Assembly (NCBI RefSeq): GCF_001187555.1
Contig: NZ_LFIJ01000002.1
Coordinates: 559,920 to 623,919, forward strand
Source: Gilvimarinus polysaccharolyticus
GTDB taxonomy: Bacteria > Pseudomonadota > Gammaproteobacteria > Pseudomonadales > Cellvibrionaceae
Direction: 5' to 3'
Length of the DNA: 64,000 nt
Shown here: positions 33,847 to 44,900 of the stretch, one piece after another
How positions within the stretch are numbered: the stretch's first letter is position 1
How the letters are laid out: the number at the start of each line of letters is the position of its first letter
The notes under the pieces: generated by a model
Database searches by the model: none
Told to the model about the DNA's origin: nothing
Seen by the model: only the letters and a program-made list of their open reading frames with translations
Made by a program: the position numbers and the translations under genes

Positions 33847-36660
33847 ATGCGTAAACCTTTTTTGCCGTGGGCGATTAGCCTGTTTTGTTTAATATTAGTC
33901 GCTTGTGAGTCTTCACCGCATCAGGAAGAAAAACCCCCTTTAGCGTCAGAGATTATTAGCAGCCCTAATGACAGCCGGGAGTATCGTGCTGTAACTTTGG
34001 CTAATAATTTAGAAGTGTTGCTGATTTCCGACATTACAATAGAATCTGGCGGTGCATCGTTAAGTATAGGTGTAGGCAGCTATCAAAACCCTAAAGAGAT
34101 ACCGGGCCTTGCACATTACTTAGAGCATATGCTGTTTTTGGGTACCAAAAAGTATCCAGAGCCAAATGGATTTCAACGGTTTGTAGAGCAAAATGCAGGC
34201 AGCAGCAATGCTTATACTGCAACAGATCATACCAATTATTTTTTTCAGGTATCAGCTGAGGTTTTACCCGAAGCACTCGATAGATTTAGCGATTATTTTA
34301 AGGCCCCTATTTTTGACCGGCAATATAGCGATAAAGAGCGCAATGCGGTTAACAGCGAATGGTCCATGGGGAAAAGCCAAGATGGACGGATCATTAACCG
34401 TATCAGAGGTATAACAGCTAACCCATCACACCCCTCAAGTGCGATGCCTACCGGTAATCTTGAAACCCTAGCCGACCAGAAAGACATTAGCTTATACGAC
34501 GCAATGCTCGATTTTTATAAAAATAATTATTCGGCCAATATTATGAAGCTTGTAATATTCGGTAAAGAAGATTTGGATAGCTTAGAAGCTTTGGCAAATA
34601 AAAATTTTGCAAGCTTGCCCAACCATAATATTCAGCGCCCGCAAGTTACAATCACGGGCCTTACCCCTGAAACACAGGGGATGCATATTTACTACAAACC
34701 ACAGAAGCCGTTGCGCAGGCTTAATATAGAGTTTCCTATTGATAATAATCAGAAAGATTGGCGAGTAAAGCCAAATGATTATATTGCTAACTTAATAAGT
34801 TCCGAAGAGCCTGGCACAGTTGCACAAATTTTACGTGAAAAAGGCTGGGTAGATGACTTTACTGCAGGTGCTAACCCAGGCTTTTACGGTGAGGATGGTT
34901 TTTTTACAATACAAATTGGTGTGACACAGGAAGGCCTTAAGCATCAAGACAATATTATTACTGCGGTTTTTTCATACTTAGATCTTGTGCGTAAAAAAGG
35001 AATAGATCCAGTCTATCATCAAGAATATCGCGCCATGCTGGAAAAGCAATTTAATGATATGCAGATGCCAGCCCCTTTAAGTCAAGCTACTTATTACAGT
35101 GTGGCTCTTTTTGATTATCCAGAAAAAAACATTATTAATGCACCTTATCTTTATGAAAAATTTGATGCAGACGCCATTAAAAAAGTGCTAAAGAAAATGG
35201 TTCCGGAACGTGCTCGTATTTGGCACATTAACCCGGAGGTAAAAGTAGATAAAGATATTCCGTGGTATGAAGGAAAATTCGCCACCAAAAAATTTAGCAA
35301 TAAAGAGCTTGTAGCATGGCGCAATATAGAGAGCAGCTACAACTTTTCATTACCGGAAGAAAATGATCTTTTTAGCTCAATAAAGTCCAGTGTCGCATCC
35401 TTCGAATACGCTAAACCACACCAAGTATTATCGACTAAAAAAATACAACAACAGGGTATAGAGGCCTGGCTAACACACAGCCAATACCATCAATCGGAGC
35501 TGGGTTACCTACAAGTTATGTTTAACAGTGATTTGCCAATTAAAAGCGCAAAAAACTGGGTGAGCAGTGATTTAGTGAATCGTTTATTTGCTTTGCAAAC
35601 TACCCCACTTCGAGATAAAGCTGGGCGTGCCGGGATTGGTATTGGCATCGAGCGGCCCAAAGATAACCATGCATTAACCTTATCTGGTTATAGCGAGAAA
35701 CATTTAGTGCTGTATCGTCGGTTACTTAATCAATGGATAAATTTAGAGGTTAATGAAAAAAATCTAAACATCGCAAAAGATGGATTTAAGCAATGGATAG
35801 AAAGCAAAAGCAAGCAGGAGCCGTATCGTCAGTTATTTGCAAAATTAGATGATTTGGTTAAAACCCCAAGTTTCAGTGATGACGTTTTATTAGCCGCGAT
35901 TGATAACTTAACGATAGAAGATATTAACAACTATCAAAAACAACTTTTGAGTAAAAACCGTATCCGAATTTTTGCGTTTGGTAATTACACCAATCAACAG
36001 GTTGAAGCTATCGCCGATGAAACTTGGCAAGCGCTTAGTGATAAACGTGTAGTGATGGAGCGTTATATTCAACCATACAGCGCCCCTGTAGTTGCTGCTA
36101 AATTGCTGCATCAAGAGCAAATTAGTCAAACAGATAATGCGCTGCTTAAAGCTTGGTATTCACCCGATCCTAGCCTAGAGGTGGGTGCACGGCTGGCATT
36201 GCTTAATGCTGTTTTTCATAATGCATTTTATACACAACTACGTACAGAAGAGCAGTTGGGCTATGTTGTCGGCAGCAGTTTTGATCGTTTGGGAAATTAC
36301 TGGGGGTTTGTCATTTATGCACAAAGCTCCAATACTAATATTGCGACATTAAAAGATCGGTTTGATCGTTACCTTATAGAGTATAAGCCAGAACTTGATG
36401 TGTTAGATAACACTATGCTTGAGCAACTTCGTACCGCTGTTATTGCTCAGATAAACCAACCGCCAGCAAATTTTAATCAAGAATATCCACGCTTTTTAAA
36501 TGATTTTTATCGAGGTAATGATCATTACGATAGTCGCGACAAACTACTAAAAGCGATCAGTGATGTGAGTAAAGCCGATATTATTGCTTTGTACCAATCA
36601 CTGATATTAGAGGCCAAAGCAGAAACTGTGCAGGTAGAGCTTGAAGGAGCTGCAAAATAA
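33847..36660 (+). CDS. M16 family metalloprotease, pitrilysin-like lipoprotein
   Basis: A 937-residue zinc protease with the inverted motif HYLEH (His90, Glu93, His94) and the third ligand Glu171 in NSEWSMG, within the usual insulinase layout of four homologous domains. A lipobox LVAC (cysteine 20, followed by Glu) predicts an outer-membrane-anchored periplasmic lipoprotein rather than a soluble one. Likely function is degradation of peptides in the periplasm. The C-terminal half keeps the LRTEEQLGYVVGSSF motif of the pitrilysin subfamily. Confidence 0.92.
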   Translation: MRKPFLPWAISLFCLILVACESSPHQEEKPPLASEIISSPNDSREYRAVTLANNLEVLLISDITIESGGASLSIGVGSYQNPKEIPGLAHYLEHMLFLGTKKYPEPNGFQRFVEQNAGSSNAYTATDHTNYFFQVSAEVLPEALDRFSDYFKAPIFDRQYSDKERNAVNSEWSMGKSQDGRIINRIRGITANPSHPSSAMPTGNLETLADQKDISLYDAMLDFYKNNYSANIMKLVIFGKEDLDSLEALANKNFASLPNHNIQRPQVTITGLTPETQGMHIYYKPQKPLRRLNIEFPIDNNQKDWRVKPNDYIANLISSEEPGTVAQILREKGWVDDFTAGANPGFYGEDGFFTIQIGVTQEGLKHQDNIITAVFSYLDLVRKKGIDPVYHQEYRAMLEKQFNDMQMPAPLSQATYYSVALFDYPEKNIINAPYLYEKFDADAIKKVLKKMVPERARIWHINPEVKVDKDIPWYEGKFATKKFSNKELVAWRNIESSYNFSLPEENDLFSSIKSSVASFEYAKPHQVLSTKKIQQQGIEAWLTHSQYHQSELGYLQVMFNSDLPIKSAKNWVSSDLVNRLFALQTTPLRDKAGRAGIGIGIERPKDNHALTLSGYSEKHLVLYRRLLNQWINLEVNEKNLNIAKDGFKQWIESKSKQEPYRQLFAKLDDLVKTPSFSDDVLLAAIDNLTIEDINNYQKQLLSKNRIRIFAFGNYTNQQVEAIADETWQALSDKRVVMERYIQPYSAPVVAAKLLHQEQISQTDNALLKAWYSPDPSLEVGARLALLNAVFHNAFYTQLRTEEQLGYVVGSSFDRLGNYWGFVIYAQSSNTNIATLKDRFDRYLIEYKPELDVLDNTMLEQLRTAVIAQINQPPANFNQEYPRFLNDFYRGNDHYDSRDKLLKAISDVSKADIIALYQSLILEAKAETVQVELEGAAK

Positions 36661-36674
36661 TAATGGTTGCCTAT

Positions 36675-36762
36675 TAGGTGCGCCCAACTCTAGTGACAAA
36701 GCTGAAGGCTGCATAGCAGCCAGTAGTAATGACACACAAAGCCGTTGAGTTGGGCCTGCCTA
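36675..36762. repeat. 88 bp element with terminal inverted repeats and internal hairpin
   Basis: The ends are 16 bp inverted repeats (36675-36690 and 36747-36762) that match except for three adjacent bases, with a perfect 9 bp core GCCCAACTC/GAGTTGGGC. Inside is a second perfect stem GGCTGC-ATA-GCAGCC (36707-36721). There is no T tract. It may be a small folded RNA, a REP/MITE-like element, or the 3' structure of the protease transcript. Confidence 0.6.
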
Positions 36763-36806
36763 GATATTAATAGCCTTAAGATATGGCAAATAGTTTGACC
36801 CAATAG

Positions 36807-36840
36807 TTTCGTTTTGGTATTGTTTCTTTCGTTTCGAAAC
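36807..36840. promoter_or_regulatory. Candidate operator of the DeoR-type regulator
   Basis: The hexamer GTTTCG occurs at 36807-36812 and again at 36831-36836, the second as part of the perfect palindrome GTTTCGAAAC (36831-36840), 31 bases before the regulator start. TTTCG-type repeats are common in DeoR/GlpR operators, so autoregulation is plausible. Confidence 0.5.
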
Positions 36841-36870
36841 CTAAAGCTTTTGTTGTGATGCAGCCGTCCT

Positions 36871-37641
36871 ATGGCAAAACGTAATACTCAGTGGCGCCGT
36901 CGTAGTATTCTTGATCGCTTAGCCGATACCGGTGAGGTTACGGTAGAGGCGCTGTCGGCCGAATTTCAAACCTCTGAAGTGACTATCCGCAAGGATCTAA
37001 CGGCGCTGGAGGGCAATGGTTTACTGCTGCGCCGTTATGGTGGCGCCGTCCCCCTACCACAAGATCTACTGCATGATGGCGCCACAGCCCCGTCACAGGT
37101 TAAGCAACAAATTGCTCAACTGGCAGCCGCTCAAATTCGCGATCATAACCGCATTATTATCGACAGCGGCCACACCACTGCCGCCCTACTACCAGAGCTA
37201 TTAGCACGACGCGGGCTGGTGGTAATGACCAACTCCTTGAGTATTGCCAATGCTTTGATGGAGCTTGAAAACGAGCCCACCTTGCTTATGACCGGCGGCA
37301 CTTGGGATGCTCATTCAGAATCTTTTCAGGGTCAGGTTGCCGAACAAATGTTGCGATCTTACGACTTTGATCAGCTCTTTATTGGCGCAGATGGGCTAGA
37401 CCTTGAGCGTGGCACCACCACCTTTAACGAGCTTTACAGTCTGAGCCGGGTTATGGCAGATGTGGCGCGTGAAGTAATCGTGATGGCCGAGTCGGATAAG
37501 CTGGGCCGTCGTATTCACAATTTAGAGTTGCCTTGGCAAACCATTGATATTTTAGTGACTGATGCGGGTATTAATGATGCCGCACGCAAGTCGCTAGAGG
37601 CGCAAAACGTAAAAGTTTTGGTTGCCAACCCCAACAATTAA
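36871..37641 (+). CDS. DeoR-family transcriptional regulator (GlmR-like)
   Basis: A 256-residue repressor-type protein. The N-terminal winged helix (about residues 8-62) includes RRRSILDRLADTGEVTVEAL and SEVTIRKDLTALEGNGLLLR; the rest is the DeoR sugar-phosphate-sensing domain with IIIDSGHTTAALLPEL, VVMTNSLSIANAL and LFIGADGLDLERG. It lies 14 bases upstream of glmS, so it most likely controls amino-sugar synthesis in response to a hexosamine phosphate, as in pseudomonads. Confidence 0.9.
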   Translation: MAKRNTQWRRRSILDRLADTGEVTVEALSAEFQTSEVTIRKDLTALEGNGLLLRRYGGAVPLPQDLLHDGATAPSQVKQQIAQLAAAQIRDHNRIIIDSGHTTAALLPELLARRGLVVMTNSLSIANALMELENEPTLLMTGGTWDAHSESFQGQVAEQMLRSYDFDQLFIGADGLDLERGTTTFNELYSLSRVMADVAREVIVMAESDKLGRRIHNLELPWQTIDILVTDAGINDAARKSLEAQNVKVLVANPNN

Positions 37642-37655
37642 TTTAAGGAATACTT

Positions 37656-39485
37656 ATGTGTGGAATCGTGGGTGCTGTTGCTCAGCGTGACGTTGCTGAT
37701 ATTTTGTTGGAGGGTTTACGCCGCTTAGAGTATCGTGGTTACGATTCGGCAGGTATGGCGGTCATAAAAGAGGCAAATAATCTAGTGCGCCTGCGGCGAG
37801 TCGGGAAAGTGCAAGCGTTAAGCGATGTGCTAATCGACCCACTACCTGGCGGCACCGGTATTGCCCACACTCGCTGGGCGACTCATGGTGAACCCAGTGA
37901 GCGCAATGCCCATCCACATATTAGCCACGATGAAATAGCGGTAGTACACAACGGTATTATTGAAAACCACGAGCCGTTGCGCGCCCAGTTGCAACAAGAC
38001 GGCTACGTGTTTGAGTCGGACACCGATACCGAAGTAATCGTCCATTTGATTCACGCCAGCCTAAAAATAACCGACAGCTTACTTGCCGCCGTAAAGCTCG
38101 CGGTTAGTCAGCTGCGTGGTGCCTATGGCGCGGTTGTGGTCGATAGCCGTCAGCCAGATCGAATGGTTGTGGCTCGCTCGGGGAGTCCGCTGGTAATTGG
38201 TGTCGGGATTGGCGAAAATTTTGTCGCGTCCGATTCGTTAGCCCTGCTGCCAGTGACCCGCCAATTTATTTATTTAGAAGAAGGTGATGTCGCCGAAATT
38301 ACTCGGACCAGCGTTGTGATTCAAGATGCTAGCGGCAAAGAGGTTGATCGCCCAGTACAAGAGTCTAGCGCTAGCTATGATGCCGGCAACAAAGGCGAAT
38401 ATCGCCACTTTATGCTGAAAGAAATATACGATCAACCTCAAGCTGTAAGAAACGCGCTCGAGTCGCGGCTGGCCGATGATCACGTGTTAGAGCAATCGTT
38501 TGGCGCTCAGGCAAGCGATATTTTTGCCAAGGTAAAGCACGTGCAAATTGTCGCCTGTGGCACCAGTTATCATTCAGCCATGGTCGCACGCTATTGGATG
38601 GAATCACTTGCCGGAGTCGCCTGCTCGGTAGAGATCGCCTCAGAGTATCGCTACCGTAAACCCATCGTCCCCGAGGGTAGTTTGCTGGTTACCATTTCGC
38701 AATCGGGTGAAACCGCTGACACCTTAGCCGCATTGCGCATGGCGCGTCACAGTGGTTATTTGGCGAGTTTGGCTATTTGTAATGTCGGCGCATCATCATT
38801 GGTGCGCGAATCCGATCTAGCTTTTATGACCCGAGCCGGGGTCGAGATAGGCGTCGCCTCAACCAAAGCCTTTACTACCCAGTTGGTCGGTTTAGCACTG
38901 TTGGTGTTAGCCATTGGTCAGCATCAAAACCTTAATAATCTGTTGTTGCAAGAGATGATCAGTGCGCTAAAGTCGCTGCCCGAGCAACTCGAACAAACCT
39001 TATTATTAGCCGGCGAGATAGAAACACTGGCGCAAGATTTTGCCGATAAACAGCATACTCTATTCTTAGGCCGTGGCGACCAATACCCCATTGCCATGGA
39101 GGGTGCGCTCAAGCTGAAAGAGATTTCTTATATTCACGCCGAAGCGTACGCCGCAGGCGAGCTAAAACACGGGCCGCTGGCGCTGATTGACGAGCACATG
39201 CCGATTGTCGTGATTGCCCCCAATAACGAGCTGCTAGAAAAGCTTAAATCTAATGTAGAGGAAGTTCGCGCTCGCGGTGGGCTGTTGTATGTGTTTGCCG
39301 ATCGAGATGCACGCTTTATCTCAGACGCCACCATGCGAGTGATTAATTTGCCGCACACCCACCCTTGGTTGGCGCCGATTGTGTACACCCTGCCCTTACA
39401 GTTATTATCCTATTATGTTGCTATCATCAAAGGCACTGACGTCGATCAACCGCGCAACTTAGCCAAATCGGTTACTGTCGAATAA
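37656..39485 (+). CDS. glmS: Glutamine-fructose-6-phosphate aminotransferase (isomerizing)
   Basis: Makes glucosamine-6-phosphate, the first committed step to UDP-GlcNAc. The 609-residue protein begins MCGIVGAV, where Cys2 becomes the N-terminal nucleophile of the glutaminase domain (to about 240), followed by two SIS isomerase domains ([32 protein letters not shown]) and the invariant end [12 protein letters not shown]. The 3' end of glmS is the usual Tn7 attachment site; no Tn7-type genes follow here. Confidence 0.98.
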   Translation: MCGIVGAVAQRDVADILLEGLRRLEYRGYDSAGMAVIKEANNLVRLRRVGKVQALSDVLIDPLPGGTGIAHTRWATHGEPSERNAHPHISHDEIAVVHNGIIENHEPLRAQLQQDGYVFESDTDTEVIVHLIHASLKITDSLLAAVKLAVSQLRGAYGAVVVDSRQPDRMVVARSGSPLVIGVGIGENFVASDSLALLPVTRQFIYLEEGDVAEITRTSVVIQDASGKEVDRPVQESSASYDAGNKGEYRHFMLKEIYDQPQAVRNALESRLADDHVLEQSFGAQASDIFAKVKHVQIVACGTSYHSAMVARYWMESLAGVACSVEIASEYRYRKPIVPEGSLLVTISQSGETADTLAALRMARHSGYLASLAICNVGASSLVRESDLAFMTRAGVEIGVASTKAFTTQLVGLALLVLAIGQHQNLNNLLLQEMISALKSLPEQLEQTLLLAGEIETLAQDFADKQHTLFLGRGDQYPIAMEGALKLKEISYIHAEAYAAGELKHGPLALIDEHMPIVVIAPNNELLEKLKSNVEEVRARGGLLYVFADRDARFISDATMRVINLPHTHPWLAPIVYTLPLQLLSYYVAIIKGTDVDQPRNLAKSVTVE

Positions 39486-39520
39486 GCCACTATCATCACA
39501 AATACAAATAAGGAGCAGGG

Positions 39521-40816
39521 ATGAAAAAAATACTTTTAGGGGTACCCGCTGCACTGCTGGTATTTATTGTGGCAAGTAAGCTGTATTACAGCTATCAGCT
39601 AGATAAAAATGTCGGCTTATTGGCAAGCCAATTAAGAGGCTTTGGGGTTGAATTAAGCTATAAAAATGCCGAAGTAACCTTTGCCGGAGACATTAAGGTA
39701 GAGGGTATTTTTTTACAAAGCCCAGCGATACATTTATCGTTTAGTATTGATAAAGTGGCCATTACCACAGGCAGTATTCTTAATGTACACACCGTACTTA
39801 ACGACCTTAAAAGCCACTACCTACCCACAGAGCTAGGGTTAGAGTTTGAAGGTGTACGCCTACCGATAACACTCTTGAGTGATACCGACCCAGATCCACT
39901 TAACCTGCCTCTTATTAGTATGCCTAGCTGTGGCACAGGCAGCTCTATTGCGGATAATGAATGGAGCGATGTGGGTTACAGCTACATAGACATTAAAGCA
40001 TCCACCTTAAGTTACCGTATTATCGGTGCGGGCCAGCAAGTAAATATTCAGCTCGTCAACGATGTATCCGATATGTACCGCTCCACCCTAAACGCCGAAA
40101 TATCACTAGGTGCTACATCGCGCTCTATGGCGTCGATAGCATCGGCATCTAGCGATGCCACACTGTTAAATTTCAATCTTGATTATCAAGACCGTGGTCT
40201 TAATCATAAAATCATGCAGTACTGCGAAGCTCAATCAGAGCTAGACAGCGCCGAGCTACAAAACTCACAAATTAAAGATTGGCAAGATGCTTGGCGGCAA
40301 CAAGGCCTAGAAGCTGGGCCGAAGATGGTTGAGCTATACCAAACCTTTTTGCAAAATTCAGATACCGTAAAGCTTGAGGCTGATGCCATCGGCTCGGTTA
40401 GTGTGGCTGACTTTAACCCAGATCAACCGCTGGCTATATTGCACAACTTTAAAACTATGGCACGGGTTAATAATCAAGCCGCGGTAGAGCTTGATATTCA
40501 TAAAATGCCCTCCGATCAAGCACAACAATGGAAGACGCAATACATATTGGCTAAAAACCCGATCGAAGAAAAAAATATAGAGATAAACTTGCACCGTGAT
40601 AAAAAAGTAGACATCCCTCTAGATGATTTAGCCAACCATTTAAACGAAGAGCTATTTATAGAAATAAAAAATGGCAACACCATCAGCGGGCGGCTGTTAT
40701 CGTTAGGCGACAGGTCCGTACAACTTCAGGTAAGCCGCGGCGCCGGCTACATGATCGGGCCCATCAAGTATTCAGATGTTAGTCGTGTTTATGTCATCAC
40801 CAAACGTAAACAGTAA
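39521..40816 (+). CDS. Membrane-anchored protein of unknown function
   Basis: A 431-residue protein not recognised as a known family. One N-terminal hydrophobic helix (about 4-22) suggests an inner-membrane anchor with the rest in the periplasm. The first half reads as beta-rich (residues 30-230) with two cysteines near 140 and 240. The final 50 residues (IEIKNGNTISGRLLSLGDRS onward) resemble a small SH3/Sm-like beta barrel in their G-x-x-x-G-R-L pattern. It follows glmS by 35 bases and precedes a TlyA-like gene by 14, so it may share their transcript. Confidence 0.75.
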   Translation: MKKILLGVPAALLVFIVASKLYYSYQLDKNVGLLASQLRGFGVELSYKNAEVTFAGDIKVEGIFLQSPAIHLSFSIDKVAITTGSILNVHTVLNDLKSHYLPTELGLEFEGVRLPITLLSDTDPDPLNLPLISMPSCGTGSSIADNEWSDVGYSYIDIKASTLSYRIIGAGQQVNIQLVNDVSDMYRSTLNAEISLGATSRSMASIASASSDATLLNFNLDYQDRGLNHKIMQYCEAQSELDSAELQNSQIKDWQDAWRQQGLEAGPKMVELYQTFLQNSDTVKLEADAIGSVSVADFNPDQPLAILHNFKTMARVNNQAAVELDIHKMPSDQAQQWKTQYILAKNPIEEKNIEINLHRDKKVDIPLDDLANHLNEELFIEIKNGNTISGRLLSLGDRSVQLQVSRGAGYMIGPIKYSDVSRVYVITKRKQ

Positions 40817-40830
40817 GGGCCCAAACACCA

Positions 40831-41592
40831 ATGCCTAGGCTAGACCAAGAGCTGGTACAGCAACAGCTAGTAGCAAGTCGCTCATTGGCGCAGCAGCTTA
40901 TTAAAGCCGGCAATGTCGAGGTGTACGCCAGCGGCTTTTGGCAAGCCCAAACTAAGCCGAGTTTTCAATGCCACGCCCAGCAGCCCATTAGGTTGTTGGC
41001 AACCACTGCCACTCAATATGTATCGCGTGGCGGGTTAAAGCTAGCTGGCGCATTACAACATTGCGGCTTAAACCCCGCCGGTCAAACGGCACTAGACGTA
41101 GGGCAATCTACCGGCGGCTTTAGCGATTGCCTGCTGCAAGCCGGCGCCGCTCATGTTGTGGGTATTGATGTTGGCCGCGAGCAACTGGCTGAAAAAATAA
41201 AAACCGATCCACGGGTAACCTACTACGAAGGAATTAATGCCCGCACCCTACCCGCCGCCACTTTGCTGGCACACGCCCCCGCAGGGTTTGATCTAACGGT
41301 TATGGATGTATCGTTTATCTCGCAAGCGTTAATCGTTCCCGAGCTAATTCCCCTAATAAAACCAGCGGGTCATTTGCTGTGTTTGGTTAAACCGCAGTTT
41401 GAAGTCGGTAAAAGCGGCATTGGTAAAAAAGGCATTGTTCGCGATCCGGCGTTATACCCCGAAGTTAAGCAGCGCATTATTGCCCTATACCAATCGTTAG
41501 GTTGCCGCGTCCACGACTATTTTGACAGCCCCATTACTGGCGGTGACGGCAACCACGAATTTTTTATTTGGGCCGAAACTAAATCCGAGTAA
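40831..41592 (+). CDS. tlyA: TlyA-family rRNA 2'-O-methyltransferase
   Basis: A 253-residue protein with an N-terminal S4 RNA-binding domain (LDQELVQQQLVASRSLAQQL, then IKAGNVEV), the linker YVSRGGLKLAGAL, and an FtsJ-like methyltransferase fold with the SAM motif DVGQSTGGFSDCLLQAGA and a catalytic-lysine region CLVKPQFEVGK. Family members methylate cytidines in rRNA; some were first described as haemolysins. The ending GGDGNHEFFIW is typical. Whether it acts on 23S only or also 16S rRNA cannot be told. Confidence 0.93.
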   Translation: MPRLDQELVQQQLVASRSLAQQLIKAGNVEVYASGFWQAQTKPSFQCHAQQPIRLLATTATQYVSRGGLKLAGALQHCGLNPAGQTALDVGQSTGGFSDCLLQAGAAHVVGIDVGREQLAEKIKTDPRVTYYEGINARTLPAATLLAHAPAGFDLTVMDVSFISQALIVPELIPLIKPAGHLLCLVKPQFEVGKSGIGKKGIVRDPALYPEVKQRIIALYQSLGCRVHDYFDSPITGGDGNHEFFIWAETKSE

Positions 41593-41909
41593 GCGTTTTT
41601 TGTAGGGTTACTTATCCGTGCAGGCCATAATTTATGGCGCCAATTCATTTCGCCGTACCTTTAAATACAGCCGAGCATAAAAATGTACGGCTGTAAATCT
41701 TATGGCATTTGTAGTTCAACGGTAAATTTTCACTGACAAGCTCAGAAATCTATACAAAAGTAATAGCGTATATACCACAGTACTGTTGTGCTGTACCTCA
41801 CATAATAATCACTATAGTTTTAATATAAACAACCCATTACAATCTCTCTTAGTTTGAACTACGCCTAGAGCAAAATTGCTCTGCGACCTAATCACATCCG
41901 AGGAAACCC
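41593..41909. promoter_or_regulatory. Upstream region of the two-partner secretion genes
   Basis: A 317 bp spacer with no supported gene. It holds a 15 bp palindrome GCCATAATTTATGGC (41624-41638) and two mutually exclusive hairpins that share one arm (GTACGGCTGT, 41685-41694): with ACAGCCG (41667-41673) or with GCCGTAC (41652-41658). The palindrome may be an operator and the alternative stems a leader switch or the tlyA terminator; neither is proved. AT-rich sequence at 41800-41840 would suit a promoter. Confidence 0.45.
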
Positions 41910-44900
41910 ATGAACCACACCCTACCGTTGCTATGGAACCCAGCTACCCAGCATTATTGCCCCGCCCCTGCCGCCGCGCGCAATAAATCTAAAAGGGGCG
42001 GCCGTAGGTTAGCGTTAGCACTGGCCGTGGCAGCCGCTACTAACGGTGCCTACGCTGGCCCCTCGGGCGGTGTGGTAATTGATGGCGATGCCAATATTGA
42101 TATTCGCGGCAAGCTCACCGATATCCTACAAAACACCCAAAACACCACCATCGTTTGGGACAACTTTGATATTAACATTGATGAAATCGTTAATTTCATT
42201 CAGCCCAACGACACGGCCATCGCCTTAAACCGCGTCTTTAGTGCCGACGGCACCCAGATCAATGGCCAGCTTAACGCCAACGGTCGCGTCTTTGTATTGG
42301 ACGCCAACGGCGTACTGTTTGGCCAAGATGCCAGCGTCAATGTGGGCTCGTTGGTCGCCTCCACGTTGGATGTAACCCACACCGATTACACCCATTTTAG
42401 CTTTAGCGGCAACGGTAACCCTGCCGCGGTTACTAACTTAGGCCACATTAGTGTCGCCGACTCCGGCGCCGTTGCACTGTTGGGCGGCCAAGTGTCTAAC
42501 CGTGGTGTGATTCAGGCCAAGCTTGGCCGTGTAGCGCTGGCGGCAGGCAACAAAATCACCCTCGATTTTGCCGGCGACAACTTACTCAATGTACAGGTAG
42601 ATGAAGCCGCTCTAAATGCCTTGGCCGAAAACCACGGCCTGATACAAACCCCCGGCGGCCAAGTATTAATGACCGCCCACGCCAGTGATGCGTTGCTGCA
42701 AACCGTGGTCAACAACACAGGTGTAATAGAAGCGCAAAGTCTGCAAGAGCAAGATGGCAAAATTATGCTGCTTGGTGGCTTCAACGGCGGCACGGTTAAT
42801 GTCAGCGGCACGCTCGATGCCTCTGCCCCTAACAGCGGTAATGGCGGTTTTATAGAAACCTCTGGCGCCGTGGTGCAAGTAACCGCTAATGCCAACATCG
42901 ATGCCTCCAGCGCCAACGGCAGCGCCGGTACCTGGTTGCTCGACCCAACAGATTTGGATATCAGCTACGACGAAATGGGCGCAGACGATGGCGTCAGCCA
43001 CGTTCATACCCAAGCCCTGCAAAACTCACTGGCCGGCAGCAATGTCATATTACAAACCGCCGATGCTGGCGCCGGCAATGGCGATATCACCATTGCTGAC
43101 CCTATTATTTGGGCCAGCGCCAATACTTTAACGCTAGATGCCGATGGCGGCATTGTCTTTAACGATTATATTCAGGCACCTAACGGCGGCTTAAGCCTTA
43201 CCGCATTGGCCGACATTACTAGCGGCGCTGAGGGCCACATTAATGTGGCGGCCTTCACCTTAGAATCCGGTAACTTTAGCCAAATCATGGCGACCCTGCC
43301 GACGTTTATGGCTGACGACTTCACTCTAAACGGCGGCACCTTTACCCGTGCCACAGGTGGTAATGGCACCGGGTCACCACTACAAATTACCGATATTTTT
43401 GGCCTACAAGGGCTGGATACGACGCTCGGGTTTGATGCAATACTAACGAACGATATCGTTGCTAACGGCACCGTCGGTTGGAATGGTGGTGAAGGGTTTG
43501 ATCCAATCGGTGATGAGGTGAATGGCTACTCGGCTGACTTCAATGGCGGAGGTTATGTCATTGATGAGCTAACGATTAACCGGCCCAGTGAAGATGCTGT
43601 GGGCCTATTTGCCACTGCTTCGAACGCGGCATTGACAGATGTGGGCTTGACCAACGTTAACATTGTAGGTGAGGGCTATGTGGGTGGTCTGGTTGGTTAC
43701 GGTGCCGGTCAAATCACGGGCAGTTATGTTACAGGCGAGGTACAGGGACTGCATGATGTTGGTGGCTTAATGGGGCTTGCAGCCCCATCGAACGCCATAT
43801 CACAAAGCTATGCCAACGTTGCTGTAACTGGAGAGCATACTGTTGGTGGTTTAGTGGGCGGAGCAAATAGTCTTTCAGTTATCGATACCTACGCTACTGG
43901 TAGTGTAACGGCTACGGGCCCTGGCCCAGGTGGCAACGGAGGTCTCATTGGCCAGGCAAATACATCGACCATTGAAAACTCTTGGGCGAGTGGCTTGGTA
44001 TCAGTTGCGGTTGGGTTACCAGAAGGTGGCTTGGTGGGTAGAAACGGTGGAAGCACCTACACCAACAGTTACTGGGATACGTTTACTTCGGGCCAATCGT
44101 TTGGCGCTAATGGCAGCACACCGGTAGGCGTAAGCTCAGTGGATGGTGATTGGAGTGCTCCTGACGCCTATACTCAAACGTCCTATGCTGGTCTGGACTT
44201 CACCAACGACTGGTTTATCGCCGAAGGCAGCTCCCGCCCGATGCTGCGCGCTTTTTTAGACGGCGGCAATATTTCCAACCTCTACCAACTACAAGGCATG
44301 GCCGCTGACTTAGCGGGCAGCTATACCCTTAATCAAGATATCGACGCCTCGGCCACCGCTGCCAGCGTTGCACAGGGTGATCTCGGTAACTATTCGGATG
44401 TCTGGGGCGGGCGCGGCTTTGCGCCGGTGGGTAATGCAGCGGCTGACTTCACCGGCGACTTAGACGGCCAAGGCTTTGTGATTGAAGGCCTCACCATCAA
44501 CCGCTTGGATCAAAACTATGTCGGTTTGTTTGGTGCTACCTCCAACACGGCGAGCCTGACGGATATTGCTTTGGAGGGGGGCGAGATTACCGGCAGTAAT
44601 AATGTCGGTGCTCTGGTGGGCGACAACGGAGGTAGCATTGCCAGTAGCTACTCCACGGCTGCGGTAAACGGCGCTTTTACAGTTGGTGGTCTGGTAGGTT
44701 TTAATAGCGGTGTTATTGACTCTAGTTATGTCACAGGCGCGGTAACTGGCACAAACAGTAGCGCCGGTGGTTTGGTGGGTTATAACTCTTCTACCATTAC
44801 TGATAGTTATGCTACGGGCGCCGTGTCTGGCAACGAGTTGGTCGGTGGCCTTGTGGGTACTAATGCCTCCTCCATTACCGACAGCTATGCCACGGGTGCG

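Noticed and set aside
39486-39520. Tn7-type insertion downstream of glmS
   Set aside because: The attachment context is present, but no transposase genes or Tn7 ends were recognised nearby.
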